Positions 1 to 6,830 of a stretch of 7,006 nt of DNA are shown here, one piece after another. Positions within the stretch are counted from its first letter, which is position 1. Each line of letters starts with the position of its first letter. Source of the stretch: an uncultured Clostridia bacterium (GTDB taxonomy: Bacteria; Bacillota; Clostridia; Oscillospirales; Oscillospiraceae); contig CAMVJF010000087.1 of the NCBI GenBank assembly GCA_947167725.1, positions 1-7,006 on the forward strand, in the 5' to 3' direction. The notes beneath the pieces are model-generated. The model searched no databases, was not told where the DNA came from, and worked only from the letters and a program-made list of their open reading frames with translations. The translations under genes and the position numbers were made by a program.

Positions 1-1306
<1,306 letters not shown>

Positions 1307-1345
1307 AACGATCCACTCTCTTATTCTGGTTTCGCACAAGGCGGA

Positions 1346-1374
1346 ATTTTATCACGCCGCCGTTGGAATTGCAA
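1346..1374 (-). promoter_or_regulatory. Sigma-A-type promoter for typA
   Basis: Read on the minus strand, there is a -35 box TTGCAA (1369-1374), a 17-base spacer and a -10 box TAAAAT (1346-1351). Transcription would start near 1339, leaving a short leader of about 30 nt before the typA ATG. The spacing is ideal and the -10 matches the consensus at five of six positions. This is a prediction from sequence only. Confidence 0.7.
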
Positions 1375-1403
1375 CATTTTTGTGCGAGCGGCCGCGCGCG
1401 GGC

Positions 1404-1456
1404 GTGAAAGGGGCGGCGGTAAGCGTCCGGTTTCGACGCGATCCGCCCTTTTTCAC
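1404..1456. repeat. Imperfect inverted repeat between divergent promoters
   Basis: The arm GTGAAAGGGGCGG (1404-1416) is complementary to CCGCCCTTTTTCAC (1443-1456), giving 13 pairs with one G-T pair and one bulged T. Inside the 26-base loop a second small stem is possible, GCGTC (1423-1427) with GACGC (1435-1439). Neither strand has a T-run after the stem, so it does not look like a terminator. It lies outside both predicted transcripts, so any role would be as DNA, for example as an operator or cruciform. It may be chance in GC-rich DNA. Confidence 0.4.
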
Positions 1457-1529
1457 CCCCTCCGCCCGGTCGAAAACAGGCGAAAAAAGTCGCGAGTGGG
1501 GCTCAATAGTGCCAAAAAGCCCAAAGTAT

Positions 1530-1558
1530 TTGACGAAATGGGGAAAATGTGTTAAAAT
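1530..1558 (+). promoter_or_regulatory. Sigma-A-type promoter for the zinc-ribbon/Ig-like gene
   Basis: The -35 box TTGACG (1530-1535), a 17-base spacer and the -10 box TAAAAT (1553-1558) form a near-consensus promoter. The expected start is near 1565, about 55 nt before the ATG at 1620. The region is AT-rich compared with the surrounding sequence, which supports a real promoter. Confidence 0.75.
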
Positions 1559-1619
1559 AACCTGCAGCATTCCTCGAATTGTAAGATATTTCCGTTTTTT
1601 GATGGAAAGGAGTATTCAC

Positions 1620-2438
1620 ATGATCTGCATGAACTGCGGGAAACACGTCGACGACGACGTCCGTGTCTGCCCCTTCTGCGGCAGCGTGATCCAGGACGCC
1701 GATCCCTTTGACGAGGCGCCCGAGGCCGATCCGCTCCCGATCAGCATCTCCTCAAAGGCGCGTGAGGACGACGGCTTTGAGCGCATCGAGCGCAGCGAGC
1801 CGGAGGAGGCTCCGCGTCCGCGTCCCGCCGCGGGCGGCGGCATCCTGACGCCCGCCTTCCTTCTTTCTGCGCTCGCCCTTATCGTGAGTCTGTTGTGCCT
1901 CGTGACGCTCTTTTCGATGCGCGGCCAGCTCAGCGCGCTGGGCAAGGCGCAGAGCGACAGCCTCGCCGCGCTCAACGGCTCGGTCCAGACGACGAACGAG
2001 CGCCTTAACCAGCTCGACACCACGCTGGCCAAGGTCCAGTCCGAGGCCTATGAGCAGGTCGCGAGCCAGTCGATCACCCTCACGAAGGACATCACTCCCC
2101 TCGTCGCGCCCGTCGAGGAGGGACGCTACAACCAGATGTTCATCGTCAAGGCCAAGGGCAACCTCAACCGCGACACCGCCTTTGAATGGCAGAAGTACAA
2201 CGAGTCCACCGGCAGCTGGTTCCCGATTGTCTTTACCGGCGACGCCACGACCAACGAGCAGTTCGGTCTGCGTCTGGAGAACCAGTATGACCAGGCGACG
2301 GGCGAGTACACCTCGATCCTTTGGGCGCAGGGCATCACCCAGGAGGCCGAGGGCAGCTACCGCTGCGTGATCAAGGACGCCAGCGGCATCACCAAGACCA
2401 GCACTGAGGCGCCGGTCAGCATCCAGGCAGCCGAATAA
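1620..2438 (+). CDS. Zinc-ribbon, single-pass membrane protein with Ig-like domain
   Basis: The 272-residue protein has no name I recognise, but its domains are clear. Residues 3-20 form a zinc ribbon (C3xxC6, C17xxC20) of the kind that opens many Firmicutes membrane proteins. Residues 24-70 are an acidic, Pro-rich linker. One transmembrane helix spans about 76-98. Residues 101-145 have leucine/valine heptads suggesting a coiled coil. Residues 151-269 look like an Ig-like beta-sandwich, with the core Trp in FEWQKY (W190) and the late-strand motif EGSYRC (C249). The likely topology is ribbon in the cytoplasm and Ig-like domain outside. The start is set by AAAGGAG (1606-1612), 7 nt before the ATG. 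An in-frame ATG at 1602 overlaps that site and is unlikely. It is a single gene, with its own promoter and terminator. A role in envelope sensing or scaffolding is only a guess. Confidence 0.87.
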   Translation: MICMNCGKHVDDDVRVCPFCGSVIQDADPFDEAPEADPLPISISSKAREDDGFERIERSEPEEAPRPRPAAGGGILTPAFLLSALALIVSLLCLVTLFSMRGQLSALGKAQSDSLAALNGSVQTTNERLNQLDTTLAKVQSEAYEQVASQSITLTKDITPLVAPVEEGRYNQMFIVKAKGNLNRDTAFEWQKYNESTGSWFPIVFTGDATTNEQFGLRLENQYDQATGEYTSILWAQGITQEAEGSYRCVIKDASGITKTSTEAPVSIQAAE

Positions 2439-2459
2439 CGCCGAACGCGCCCGCAAACG

Positions 2460-2500
2460 AGCCGGCTTTTCCCCTCTCGGGAAGAGCCGGCTGTTTTTCT
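2460..2500 (+). terminator. Intrinsic terminator after the zinc-ribbon gene
   Basis: A 14-bp stem, AGCCGGCTTTTCCC (2460-2473) with GGGAAGAGCCGGCT (2479-2492), has one G-U pair and a 5-base loop. It is followed by G then TTTTT (2494-2498). It begins 22 bases after the stop codon and separates this gene from the promoter at 2514. Confidence 0.9.
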
Positions 2501-2513
2501 CGCCGCGGCGAGA

Positions 2514-2542
2514 TTGAAATGCGCGGGCGAATGTGTTATGAT
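2514..2542 (+). promoter_or_regulatory. Sigma-A-type promoter with extended -10 for the nucleotidase-esterase operon
   Basis: The -35 box TTGAAA (2514-2519), a 17-base spacer and the -10 box TATGAT (2537-2542) are preceded by TGT (2534-2536), which makes an extended -10 (TGnTATGAT). Transcription would begin near 2549, so the leader contains the run of ten C residues at 2564-2573 and the AGGAGG ribosome binding site at 2577-2582. Confidence 0.8.
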
Positions 2543-2563
2543 TGTTCAACCTACGAAAAACGA

Positions 2564-2573
2564 CCCCCCCCCC
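2564..2573 (+). repeat. Homopolymer of ten C residues in the 5' leader
   Basis: Ten consecutive C bases lie between the predicted transcription start and the Shine-Dalgarno sequence of the nucleotidase gene. The run is seen directly. Runs of this length are prone to slipped-strand length change and to sequencing error. It is outside the coding region, so a length change would alter only the leader. Confidence 0.9.
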
Positions 2574-2587
2574 GCCAGGAGGCTGAA

Positions 2588-3175
2588 ATGAACAACAACT
2601 TTTTTGCCTATCTCTCGCGCATGCGCTACATCGGGCGCTGGAGCCTGATGCGCAACGCACTCAATGAGAATATTCAGGAGCACAGCCACATGGTCGCCGT
2701 GCTCGCCCACGCGCTGGGCGTGATCCGGCGCGATGTTTTCGGCACGGACTGCGACCCGGAGGAATACGCCGCCGTCGCGCTCTATCACGACTGCTCGGAG
2801 ATCCTCACCGGCGATCTGCCGACGCCGATCAAGTACCACAGCCGCGAGATCCGCGAGGCCTATTCGCAAATCGAGGCGCTCGCCTGCGACAAGCTGCTCG
2901 CGACGCTGCCCGAGGAGCTGCGCGGCGCCTTCGGCGACGTGATCTCCGGCGAGACGGCGGCGCGCTGCCACGACCTCGTCAAGGCTGCTGACAAGCTCTC
3001 GGCCTACATCAAGTGTATCGAGGAGCGCAAGGCCGGCAACAACGAGTTCCTCTCCGCCGAGAAGCAGACCCGCGCCATTCTCGAGCGCAGCGAGTTGCCC
3101 GAGGTGGGCTACTTCCTCGAGCACTTCATCCCCGCCTTTGAGCTGACGCTCGACGAACTGGGCACGATCGAATGA
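2588..3175 (+). CDS. yfbR: HD-domain 5'-deoxynucleotidase, YfbR family
   Basis: YfbR-type enzymes remove the 5' phosphate from deoxyribonucleoside 5'-monophosphates in the cytoplasm, using a divalent metal, in nucleotide salvage and turnover. The protein has 195 residues (E. coli YfbR, 199) and aligns end to end from memory: FFAYLSRMRYIGRWSLMRN at the start, then EHS with H32, YHDCSEILTGDLPTPIKY with H67 and D68, and LVKAADKLSAYIKC with D135. H32, H67, D68 and D135 are the HD metal ligands. R17, W18, E71 and D76 match residues known in the E. coli active site. The ATG at 2588 follows AGGAGG (2577-2582) by 5 nt. An earlier in-frame ATG at 2519 lies inside the promoter. The TGA stop overlaps an ATG by four bases (ATGA, 3172-3175), suggesting translational coupling to the lipoprotein gene. 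Family is certain and substrate range inferred. Confidence 0.93.
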   Translation: MNNNFFAYLSRMRYIGRWSLMRNALNENIQEHSHMVAVLAHALGVIRRDVFGTDCDPEEYAAVALYHDCSEILTGDLPTPIKYHSREIREAYSQIEALACDKLLATLPEELRGAFGDVISGETAARCHDLVKAADKLSAYIKCIEERKAGNNEFLSAEKQTRAILERSELPEVGYFLEHFIPAFELTLDELGTIE

Positions 3176-3189
3176 GTAGAGGCATGTCG

Positions 3190-4467
3190 ATGCGCCGCGC
3201 CGCCGCGCTCTCCGCCCTGCTGCTCGCGGCGTTGCTCCTCGCCGGCTGCGGCGCACCGCAGGACGCGCCCGCCGCAGAGCCGACGCCGGAGCCGCTTTGC
3301 GCGCATGACTGGCGGGACGGCGTGTGCAGCCTCTGCGGCGAGGTCTGCGTCCACGACTGGGCTGAGGGCGTGTGCCGCGTCTGCGGCATGGTCTGCGCCC
3401 ACGACTGGGCCGAGGGCGTGTGCCGCGTCTGCGGCATGGTCTGCGCCCACGACTGGGACGAAGGCGTCTGCACGATCTGCGGCCGGGTCTGCACGCACGA
3501 GGACCATGACCGCGAGACGCGCGAATGCCGCGTGTGCGGGCTGACGGTTCCGCACCGCTACGTCAACTGCGTATGCAGCTGCGGGGCGCGGCCGCAGTAT
3601 GTCGAGGATCTCAAGCTCTATCCCGAGGAGGTCCTCGTCAACGAGGAGGGTCCGGGGCAGATCGACAGCTACGTTTACAACCGCCTCACCGGGGAGATCG
3701 TCGAAGGCGACAGAAAAAGAAACCATTTCGAGCGCGTGGTCCTGATCTACACGCCCTGCGGCTACGACCCCGAGGGGGCCTACGACGTCGTGTTCCTCAC
3801 GAACGCGTCGAACACCAACAGCGCGGCCTGGCTGACCAAGGGTTATTCCTTCGACTCGCAGCACTGCCATTTTACCGGCAAGAAGCTCCTCGACGGCATG
3901 ATCGCCCAGGGCTACTGCGAGCCGACGATCTTCGTGTCGATCGAGTATCGCCGGAATGCCAGCCCGGCAAAGACCGCCGAGATGTACGAGCGGGAGCTGC
4001 GGCGCGACGTGCTGCCCTTCCTCATCGAGAACTACGCCACCTACGCCTCTCTCGACGAAAACCGCCGCGTGATCCCCGCGCGGGAGCACTTTGCCCATAC
4101 GGGCGCCTCCTTCGGCTCGACCATGTCCTGGGAGCTGATGACGCGCTGCGCGGACCTCTTCTCATACTGGGGCCTCTACTCCGGCCGCCTGTCCGAGGGC
4201 GTCCCGATCGTCCGTGCCATCGACGAGGCCGCCGCGCAGTACCCGCTGGATTTCGTCTACGTCGGCGGCGGCAAGGGAGAGCCGGCCTCCGGCACCTTCG
4301 AAAAATATACCGCCGGGATCATCGAGGACTGCGTCAGTCTCGAGGAAGGCAAGAATATCGCGTTCCTCAACCTGGACCACGCGATCCACTGGCATCCGAC
4401 CTGGTTCGTCCTGCTGCACAACAGCATGCAGGTCTTCTTCCGCAACCGCTACGAGCCTCTCGGCTGA
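3190..4467 (+). CDS. Lipoprotein with tandem Cys/His repeats and esterase-like domain
   Basis: This is a predicted surface lipoprotein of 425 residues. Residues 1-19 are a lipoprotein signal (MRR, Leu/Ala-rich core, LAGC with C20 the lipidated Cys). Residues 37-100 are four 16-residue repeats of the form CxHDWxxGVCxxCGxV, followed by a degenerate fifth with C101, C113 and C116 and another Cys cluster at 127-131. Residues about 135-425 resemble the esterase-D/feruloyl-esterase type alpha/beta hydrolase. The nucleophile elbow is GASFG (S307), and HAIHWHPTW supplies the probable catalytic H400. The acid residue is less clear; E364 in GGGKGEP sits where an Asp is usual. Each repeat could bind a metal through CxH and CxxC, but this is inference. 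I chose the ATG at 3190 because TAGAGG (3177-3182) precedes it by 7 nt and it gives a compact signal peptide. ATGs at 3172, overlapping the yfbR stop, and 3184 are alternatives. The substrate is unknown. Confidence 0.87.
   Translation: MRRAAALSALLLAALLLAGCGAPQDAPAAEPTPEPLCAHDWRDGVCSLCGEVCVHDWAEGVCRVCGMVCAHDWAEGVCRVCGMVCAHDWDEGVCTICGRVCTHEDHDRETRECRVCGLTVPHRYVNCVCSCGARPQYVEDLKLYPEEVLVNEEGPGQIDSYVYNRLTGEIVEGDRKRNHFERVVLIYTPCGYDPEGAYDVVFLTNASNTNSAAWLTKGYSFDSQHCHFTGKKLLDGMIAQGYCEPTIFVSIEYRRNASPAKTAEMYERELRRDVLPFLIENYATYASLDENRRVIPAREHFAHTGASFGSTMSWELMTRCADLFSYWGLYSGRLSEGVPIVRAIDEAAAQYPLDFVYVGGGKGEPASGTFEKYTAGIIEDCVSLEEGKNIAFLNLDHAIHWHPTWFVLLHNSMQVFFRNRYEPLG
3298..3489 (+). repeat. Four tandem 48-bp in-frame repeats encoding Cys/His units
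   Basis: The units are 3298-3345, 3346-3393, 3394-3441 and 3442-3489, each encoding CxHDWxxGVCxxCGxV. Units 2 and 3 differ at only two of 48 bases. Units 1 and 4 are more diverged, and a fifth degenerate copy follows from 3490. The period of exactly 16 codons keeps the frame when units are gained or lost. Confidence 0.93.
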
Positions 4468-4477
4468 GCGGCGGCGT

Positions 4478-4524
4478 AAACGGGGAGACGCCCCTTCCGA
4501 AAAGGGCGTCTCCCCGTTTTTCTT
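4478..4524 (+). terminator. Intrinsic terminator after the esterase lipoprotein gene
   Basis: A perfect 16-bp stem, AAACGGGGAGACGCCC (4478-4493) with GGGCGTCTCCCCGTTT (4504-4519), closes a 10-base loop. A T-rich tail, TTTTTCTTT, follows from 4517. It starts 11 bases after the stop and ends the nucleotidase-esterase operon. The A residues before the stem could give weak activity in the reverse direction. Confidence 0.93.
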
Positions 4525-4529
4525 TCGTC

Positions 4530-4558
4530 TTGCAAGCAGCGGGAAACGATGATAGAAT
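4530..4558 (+). promoter_or_regulatory. Sigma-A-type promoter for the EEP-family gene
   Basis: The -35 box TTGCAA (4530-4535), a 17-base spacer and the -10 box TAGAAT (4553-4558) lie directly downstream of the preceding terminator. The predicted start near 4565 leaves a leader of about 43 nt containing AAGGAGG (4592-4598). Confidence 0.7.
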
Positions 4559-4607
4559 AATCAAAGAAGCACTCTCGTTCCCATACTTTTCAAGGAGGTT
4601 CGCTTGG

Positions 4608-5684
4608 ATGAAAAAGTTTTTCAAGATTCTGGGCCTGCTCGTTCTCGTGATCGTGCTCGCGCTCGCCGCGCTGATCGGCGTGCTGTCGGCCACGGAGTAC
4701 AATCCCGCTCCGGTCGTGGAAGCCGAGACGGTCGAGGCCGGCGCGGCCGCCGCGACGGCGCCGATCCCGCAGGGCGCGGAGCTGAAGCTCCTGAGCTGGA
4801 ACATCGGCTACGCCGGGCTCGGCAAGGGCTCGGACTTTGTGCTCGACGGCGGCACGCACATGCGCGCCGCGGACAAGGATACGGTCGAAAAATACCTCGC
4901 CGGCATCGCGGAGACCATCCGCGGCGGGGAATACGACCTCGTGCTGCTTCAGGAGGTCGACCAGAATTCCTCCCGCACCTATAAGATCAAGGAGGATACG
5001 GCGCTGGCCGTCAACGCCGCGTACTTTGCGAAGAACTATTCCTGCCTCTACGTTCCCAATCCCAACACCTATTTCATCGACCCCTTCGGCAGGATCAACA
5101 GCGGGCTGATGACCGACACCGGGCTCTTTACGAGCGAGCGCGCCGAGCGGCAGGCTCTTCCCTGCCCCTTCTCCTGGCCGTTGCGCATCGTGAACCTCAA
5201 GCGCTGCCTGCTGGTGAACTACATGCCCATCGAGGGCAGCGACAAGCAGCTCGTGCTCGTCAACCTGCATCTCGAGGCCTATGACGACGGCGAAGGCAAG
5301 ATCGCGCAGACGAAGCAGCTCATGGACTTCCTCGCGCAGGAGTATCAGAAGGGCAACTATGTGATCGCCGCGGGCGACTTTAACCAGGTCTTCCCCGGCG
5401 CGCTCGAGGCCTATCCGAACACACATCCCGAGAACTGGATCCCCGGCATGCTCGAGGAGAGCAGCCTGCCCGAGGGCTTCTCTTACGTGTACGACCTCGC
5501 CGTGCCGAGCTGCCGCCTGCTCAACCAGCCCTACGACCCGTCCGACACGGTCAATACGCAGCACTATGTGATCGACGGCTACATCGTCTCCCCGAACGTC
5601 ACGGTGGAGGCGGTCGAGACGCTTGATCTCGGCTTTGAGAACTCCGACCACAACCCGGTGGAGCTCGCCGTCAGGCTCGGCTGA
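4608..5684 (+). CDS. Membrane-anchored endonuclease/exonuclease/phosphatase family enzyme
   Basis: The 358-residue protein belongs to the EEP (DNase I-like) superfamily of metal-dependent phosphoesterases, whose members cut nucleic acids, phosphoinositides or sphingomyelin. An N-terminal hydrophobic helix (about residues 7-28, after MKKFFK) is a membrane anchor or uncleaved signal, without a lipobox Cys. The catalytic domain covers about 58-358 and keeps the standard motifs in order: SWNIGY (N65), LLQEVD (E116), NLHLEAY (H221), GDFN (D257, N259), VIDGYI (D323) and SDHNP (D347, H348). All expected metal and catalytic residues are present, so it should be active, probably outside the membrane. 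The substrate cannot be read from sequence. The ATG at 4608 follows AAGGAGG (4592-4598) by 9 nt. The frame is open much further upstream, but that part is an antisense-like shadow of the lipoprotein gene. It is a single-gene unit. Confidence 0.92.
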   Translation: MKKFFKILGLLVLVIVLALAALIGVLSATEYNPAPVVEAETVEAGAAAATAPIPQGAELKLLSWNIGYAGLGKGSDFVLDGGTHMRAADKDTVEKYLAGIAETIRGGEYDLVLLQEVDQNSSRTYKIKEDTALAVNAAYFAKNYSCLYVPNPNTYFIDPFGRINSGLMTDTGLFTSERAERQALPCPFSWPLRIVNLKRCLLVNYMPIEGSDKQLVLVNLHLEAYDDGEGKIAQTKQLMDFLAQEYQKGNYVIAAGDFNQVFPGALEAYPNTHPENWIPGMLEESSLPEGFSYVYDLAVPSCRLLNQPYDPSDTVNTQHYVIDGYIVSPNVTVEAVETLDLGFENSDHNPVELAVRLG

Positions 5685-5706
5685 GCAAAGCCGAGGCTCC
5701 CGCTGC

Positions 5707-5748
5707 GAAGCGCCCCCTTTCTCCCGACCGGGAGAAAGGGGGCGCTTC
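5707..5748 (+). terminator. Hairpin terminator after the EEP gene, weak T tail
   Basis: A perfect 19-bp stem (5707-5725 with 5730-5748, arms beginning GAAGCGCC and ending GGCGCTTC) closes a 4-base GACC loop. It begins 22 bases after the stop codon. The tail is only TTCTTCGG, so termination may be partial or help mainly by protecting the 3' end of the RNA. Confidence 0.75.
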
Positions 5749-5776
5749 TTCGGTCTCCGGCGGCCGCCGCGCGGCG

Positions 5777-5826
5777 AAAAAGGTAAAAACAGCCCCGGCG
5801 CCGTCTTTACAGCGGCGCGGGGGCTG
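5777..5826 (-). terminator. Possible minus-strand intrinsic terminator upstream of gluQRS
   Basis: The arms 5790-5803 and 5813-5826 pair over 14 positions with one G-G mismatch and a 9-base loop. Read on the minus strand, the stem is followed by TTTTT, ACC and another TTTTT, which is the form of a terminator. On the plus strand it has no T tail. No minus-strand gene is seen to its right, so it would stop antisense transcription from the gluQRS side. Confidence 0.55.
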
Positions 5827-5835
5827 TGATACGAT
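5806..5835 (+). promoter_or_regulatory. Probable gluQRS promoter with extended -10
   Basis: The -35 box TTTACA (5806-5811), an 18-base spacer and the -10 box TACGAT (5830-5835) are preceded by TGA (5827-5829), an extended -10. The promoter overlaps the right half of the hairpin at 5790-5826. The start would be near 5842, about 29 nt before the ATG, so the hairpin is not part of the gluQRS mRNA. Confidence 0.55.
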
Positions 5836-5870
5836 GGAGCAAAGAACACCGGAGAGGGAGGAAAAAGAGC

Positions 5871-6830
5871 ATGAGCGGGATCAAGGGGCGCTTCGCGCCG
5901 ACGCCGAGCGGCAATATGCATATCGGCAACGCCTTCTGCTATCTGCTCGCGTGGCTCTCGGCCCGCTCGCAGGGCGGGAAGCTCGTGCTGCGCTTCGAGG
6001 ACTGCGATCTGATGCGCATGCGGCCGGAGGCCGTGGCGCAGACCTTTTCCGATCTGCGCTGGCTCGGGCTCGACTGGGACGAGGGCCCCGCGGACGAAAA
6101 GCGCGGCGGGCCGTATTTCCAGTCCTGCCGCACGGAGATCTACGAGAAGTACTTCGACGAGCTCCGCGCGCGCGGCGCGGTCTATCCCTGCTTCTGCTCG
6201 CGGCAGGACGTGCGTCTCGCCGCGGCGCCCCATCCCGGCGAGGGCGGCGCGGTCTATCCCGGTACCTGCCGCGCTCTGCGCGATGACGAGATCGCCGCGC
6301 GTGCGAAAAGGCGTCCGCCCGCGTGGCGGCTGCGGCTCGAGGACGAAGAGATCGTTTTCACCGACGCGCTCTGCGGCGAGCAGCGCTGCGCGATCGCGCG
6401 CGAGCGCGGCGACTTCCCCATCCGCCGCTCCGACGGCGTGTTCTGCTATCAGTTCACCACCGCGCTTGACGACGCGCTCATGGGCGTGAGCGAGGTCGTG
6501 CGTTCGCGCGATCTGCTCGACTCCACGCCCTGGCAGATCTATGTGCAGCGGCTCTTCGGCTTTTCGCCGCCGCGCTTCCTGCACATCCCGATGATCCTCG
6601 ACGAGGAGGGCCGCCGCATGGCCAAGCGCGATTTTGCGCTCTCTCTGCGCGAGATCCGCCGCTTCTATTCGCCCGAGGAGGTGCTCGGTCAGCTGGGCTG
6701 GCTCGCCGGCCTGCGCGATTCGTATCGGCCATGCACGCTGCCGGAACTGCTGAGCGGCTTTTCGTGGGAACGCCTGCCGTCGGACGACATTGTGCTCCCG
6801 CGGGAGCTCTTTGCGCGCTGCGCCGAATGA
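5871..6830 (+). CDS. gluQRS: Glutamyl-queuosine tRNA(Asp) synthetase GluQRS
   Basis: GluQRS is a GluRS catalytic core without an anticodon-binding domain. It activates glutamate with ATP and attaches it to queuosine-34 of tRNA(Asp). At 319 residues the protein has the short length of the family (E. coli YadB about 308) instead of about 480 for GltX. It shows FAPTPSGNMHIGN with the HIGH-like H17-I-G-N20, LRFED (41-44), and the family zinc site C107xC109, Y129 and C133 (YPCFC then YPGTC). It also shows YQFTTALDDALMGVSEVVR, SRDLLDSTPWQI, and a KMSKS-like RRMAKRD (248-254, K252). The ATG at 5871 follows GGAGG (5857-5861) by 9 nt. Function requires queuosine-modified tRNA(Asp), which cannot be checked here. 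A tRNA-independent role for a GluRS-like paralogue is possible but less likely given the intact zinc site. Confidence 0.93.
   Translation: MSGIKGRFAPTPSGNMHIGNAFCYLLAWLSARSQGGKLVLRFEDCDLMRMRPEAVAQTFSDLRWLGLDWDEGPADEKRGGPYFQSCRTEIYEKYFDELRARGAVYPCFCSRQDVRLAAAPHPGEGGAVYPGTCRALRDDEIAARAKRRPPAWRLRLEDEEIVFTDALCGEQRCAIARERGDFPIRRSDGVFCYQFTTALDDALMGVSEVVRSRDLLDSTPWQIYVQRLFGFSPPRFLHIPMILDEEGRRMAKRDFALSLREIRRFYSPEEVLGQLGWLAGLRDSYRPCTLPELLSGFSWERLPSDDIVLPRELFARCAE

Larger units (their letters stand above)
1307..1619. other. Divergent intergenic region between typA and the zinc-ribbon gene
   Basis: This 313-base gap holds two back-to-back sigma-A-type promoters, one toward typA and one toward the gene at 1620, about 155 bases apart measured between their -35 boxes. 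Between them is an imperfect inverted repeat (1404-1456). I see no tRNA, riboswitch or small gene. The open frames that run through the gap lack ribosome binding sites and recognisable protein sequence. Confidence 0.6.

Noticed and set aside
2519..2587. Earlier in-frame start for the YfbR gene
   Set aside because: It lies within the promoter, would place the poly-C run in coding sequence, and adds residues absent from the family. The ATG at 2588 has AGGAGG at the right distance.
3298..3489. CRISPR-like or mobile repeat array
   Set aside because: The repeats are directly adjacent with no spacers, have an exact 16-codon period, and encode a continuous Cys/His motif, so they are protein repeats.
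3109..4098. Minus-strand open frame of 329 codons with internal repeats (HALGPVVGADHAADAA)
   Set aside because: The repeats are simply the antisense reading of the 48-bp repeats in the lipoprotein gene. No start signal supports it.
3525..4607. Upstream extension of the EEP gene frame
   Set aside because: It would overlap the lipoprotein gene and its terminator in another frame, and it reads as Arg-rich shadow. AAGGAGG at 4592-4598 fixes the start at 4608.
4590..6584. Minus-strand open frame of 664 codons
   Set aside because: It runs antisense through the EEP gene, a terminator and gluQRS. The composition is typical of a GC-rich shadow frame, and both plus-strand genes have full motifs and ribosome binding sites.
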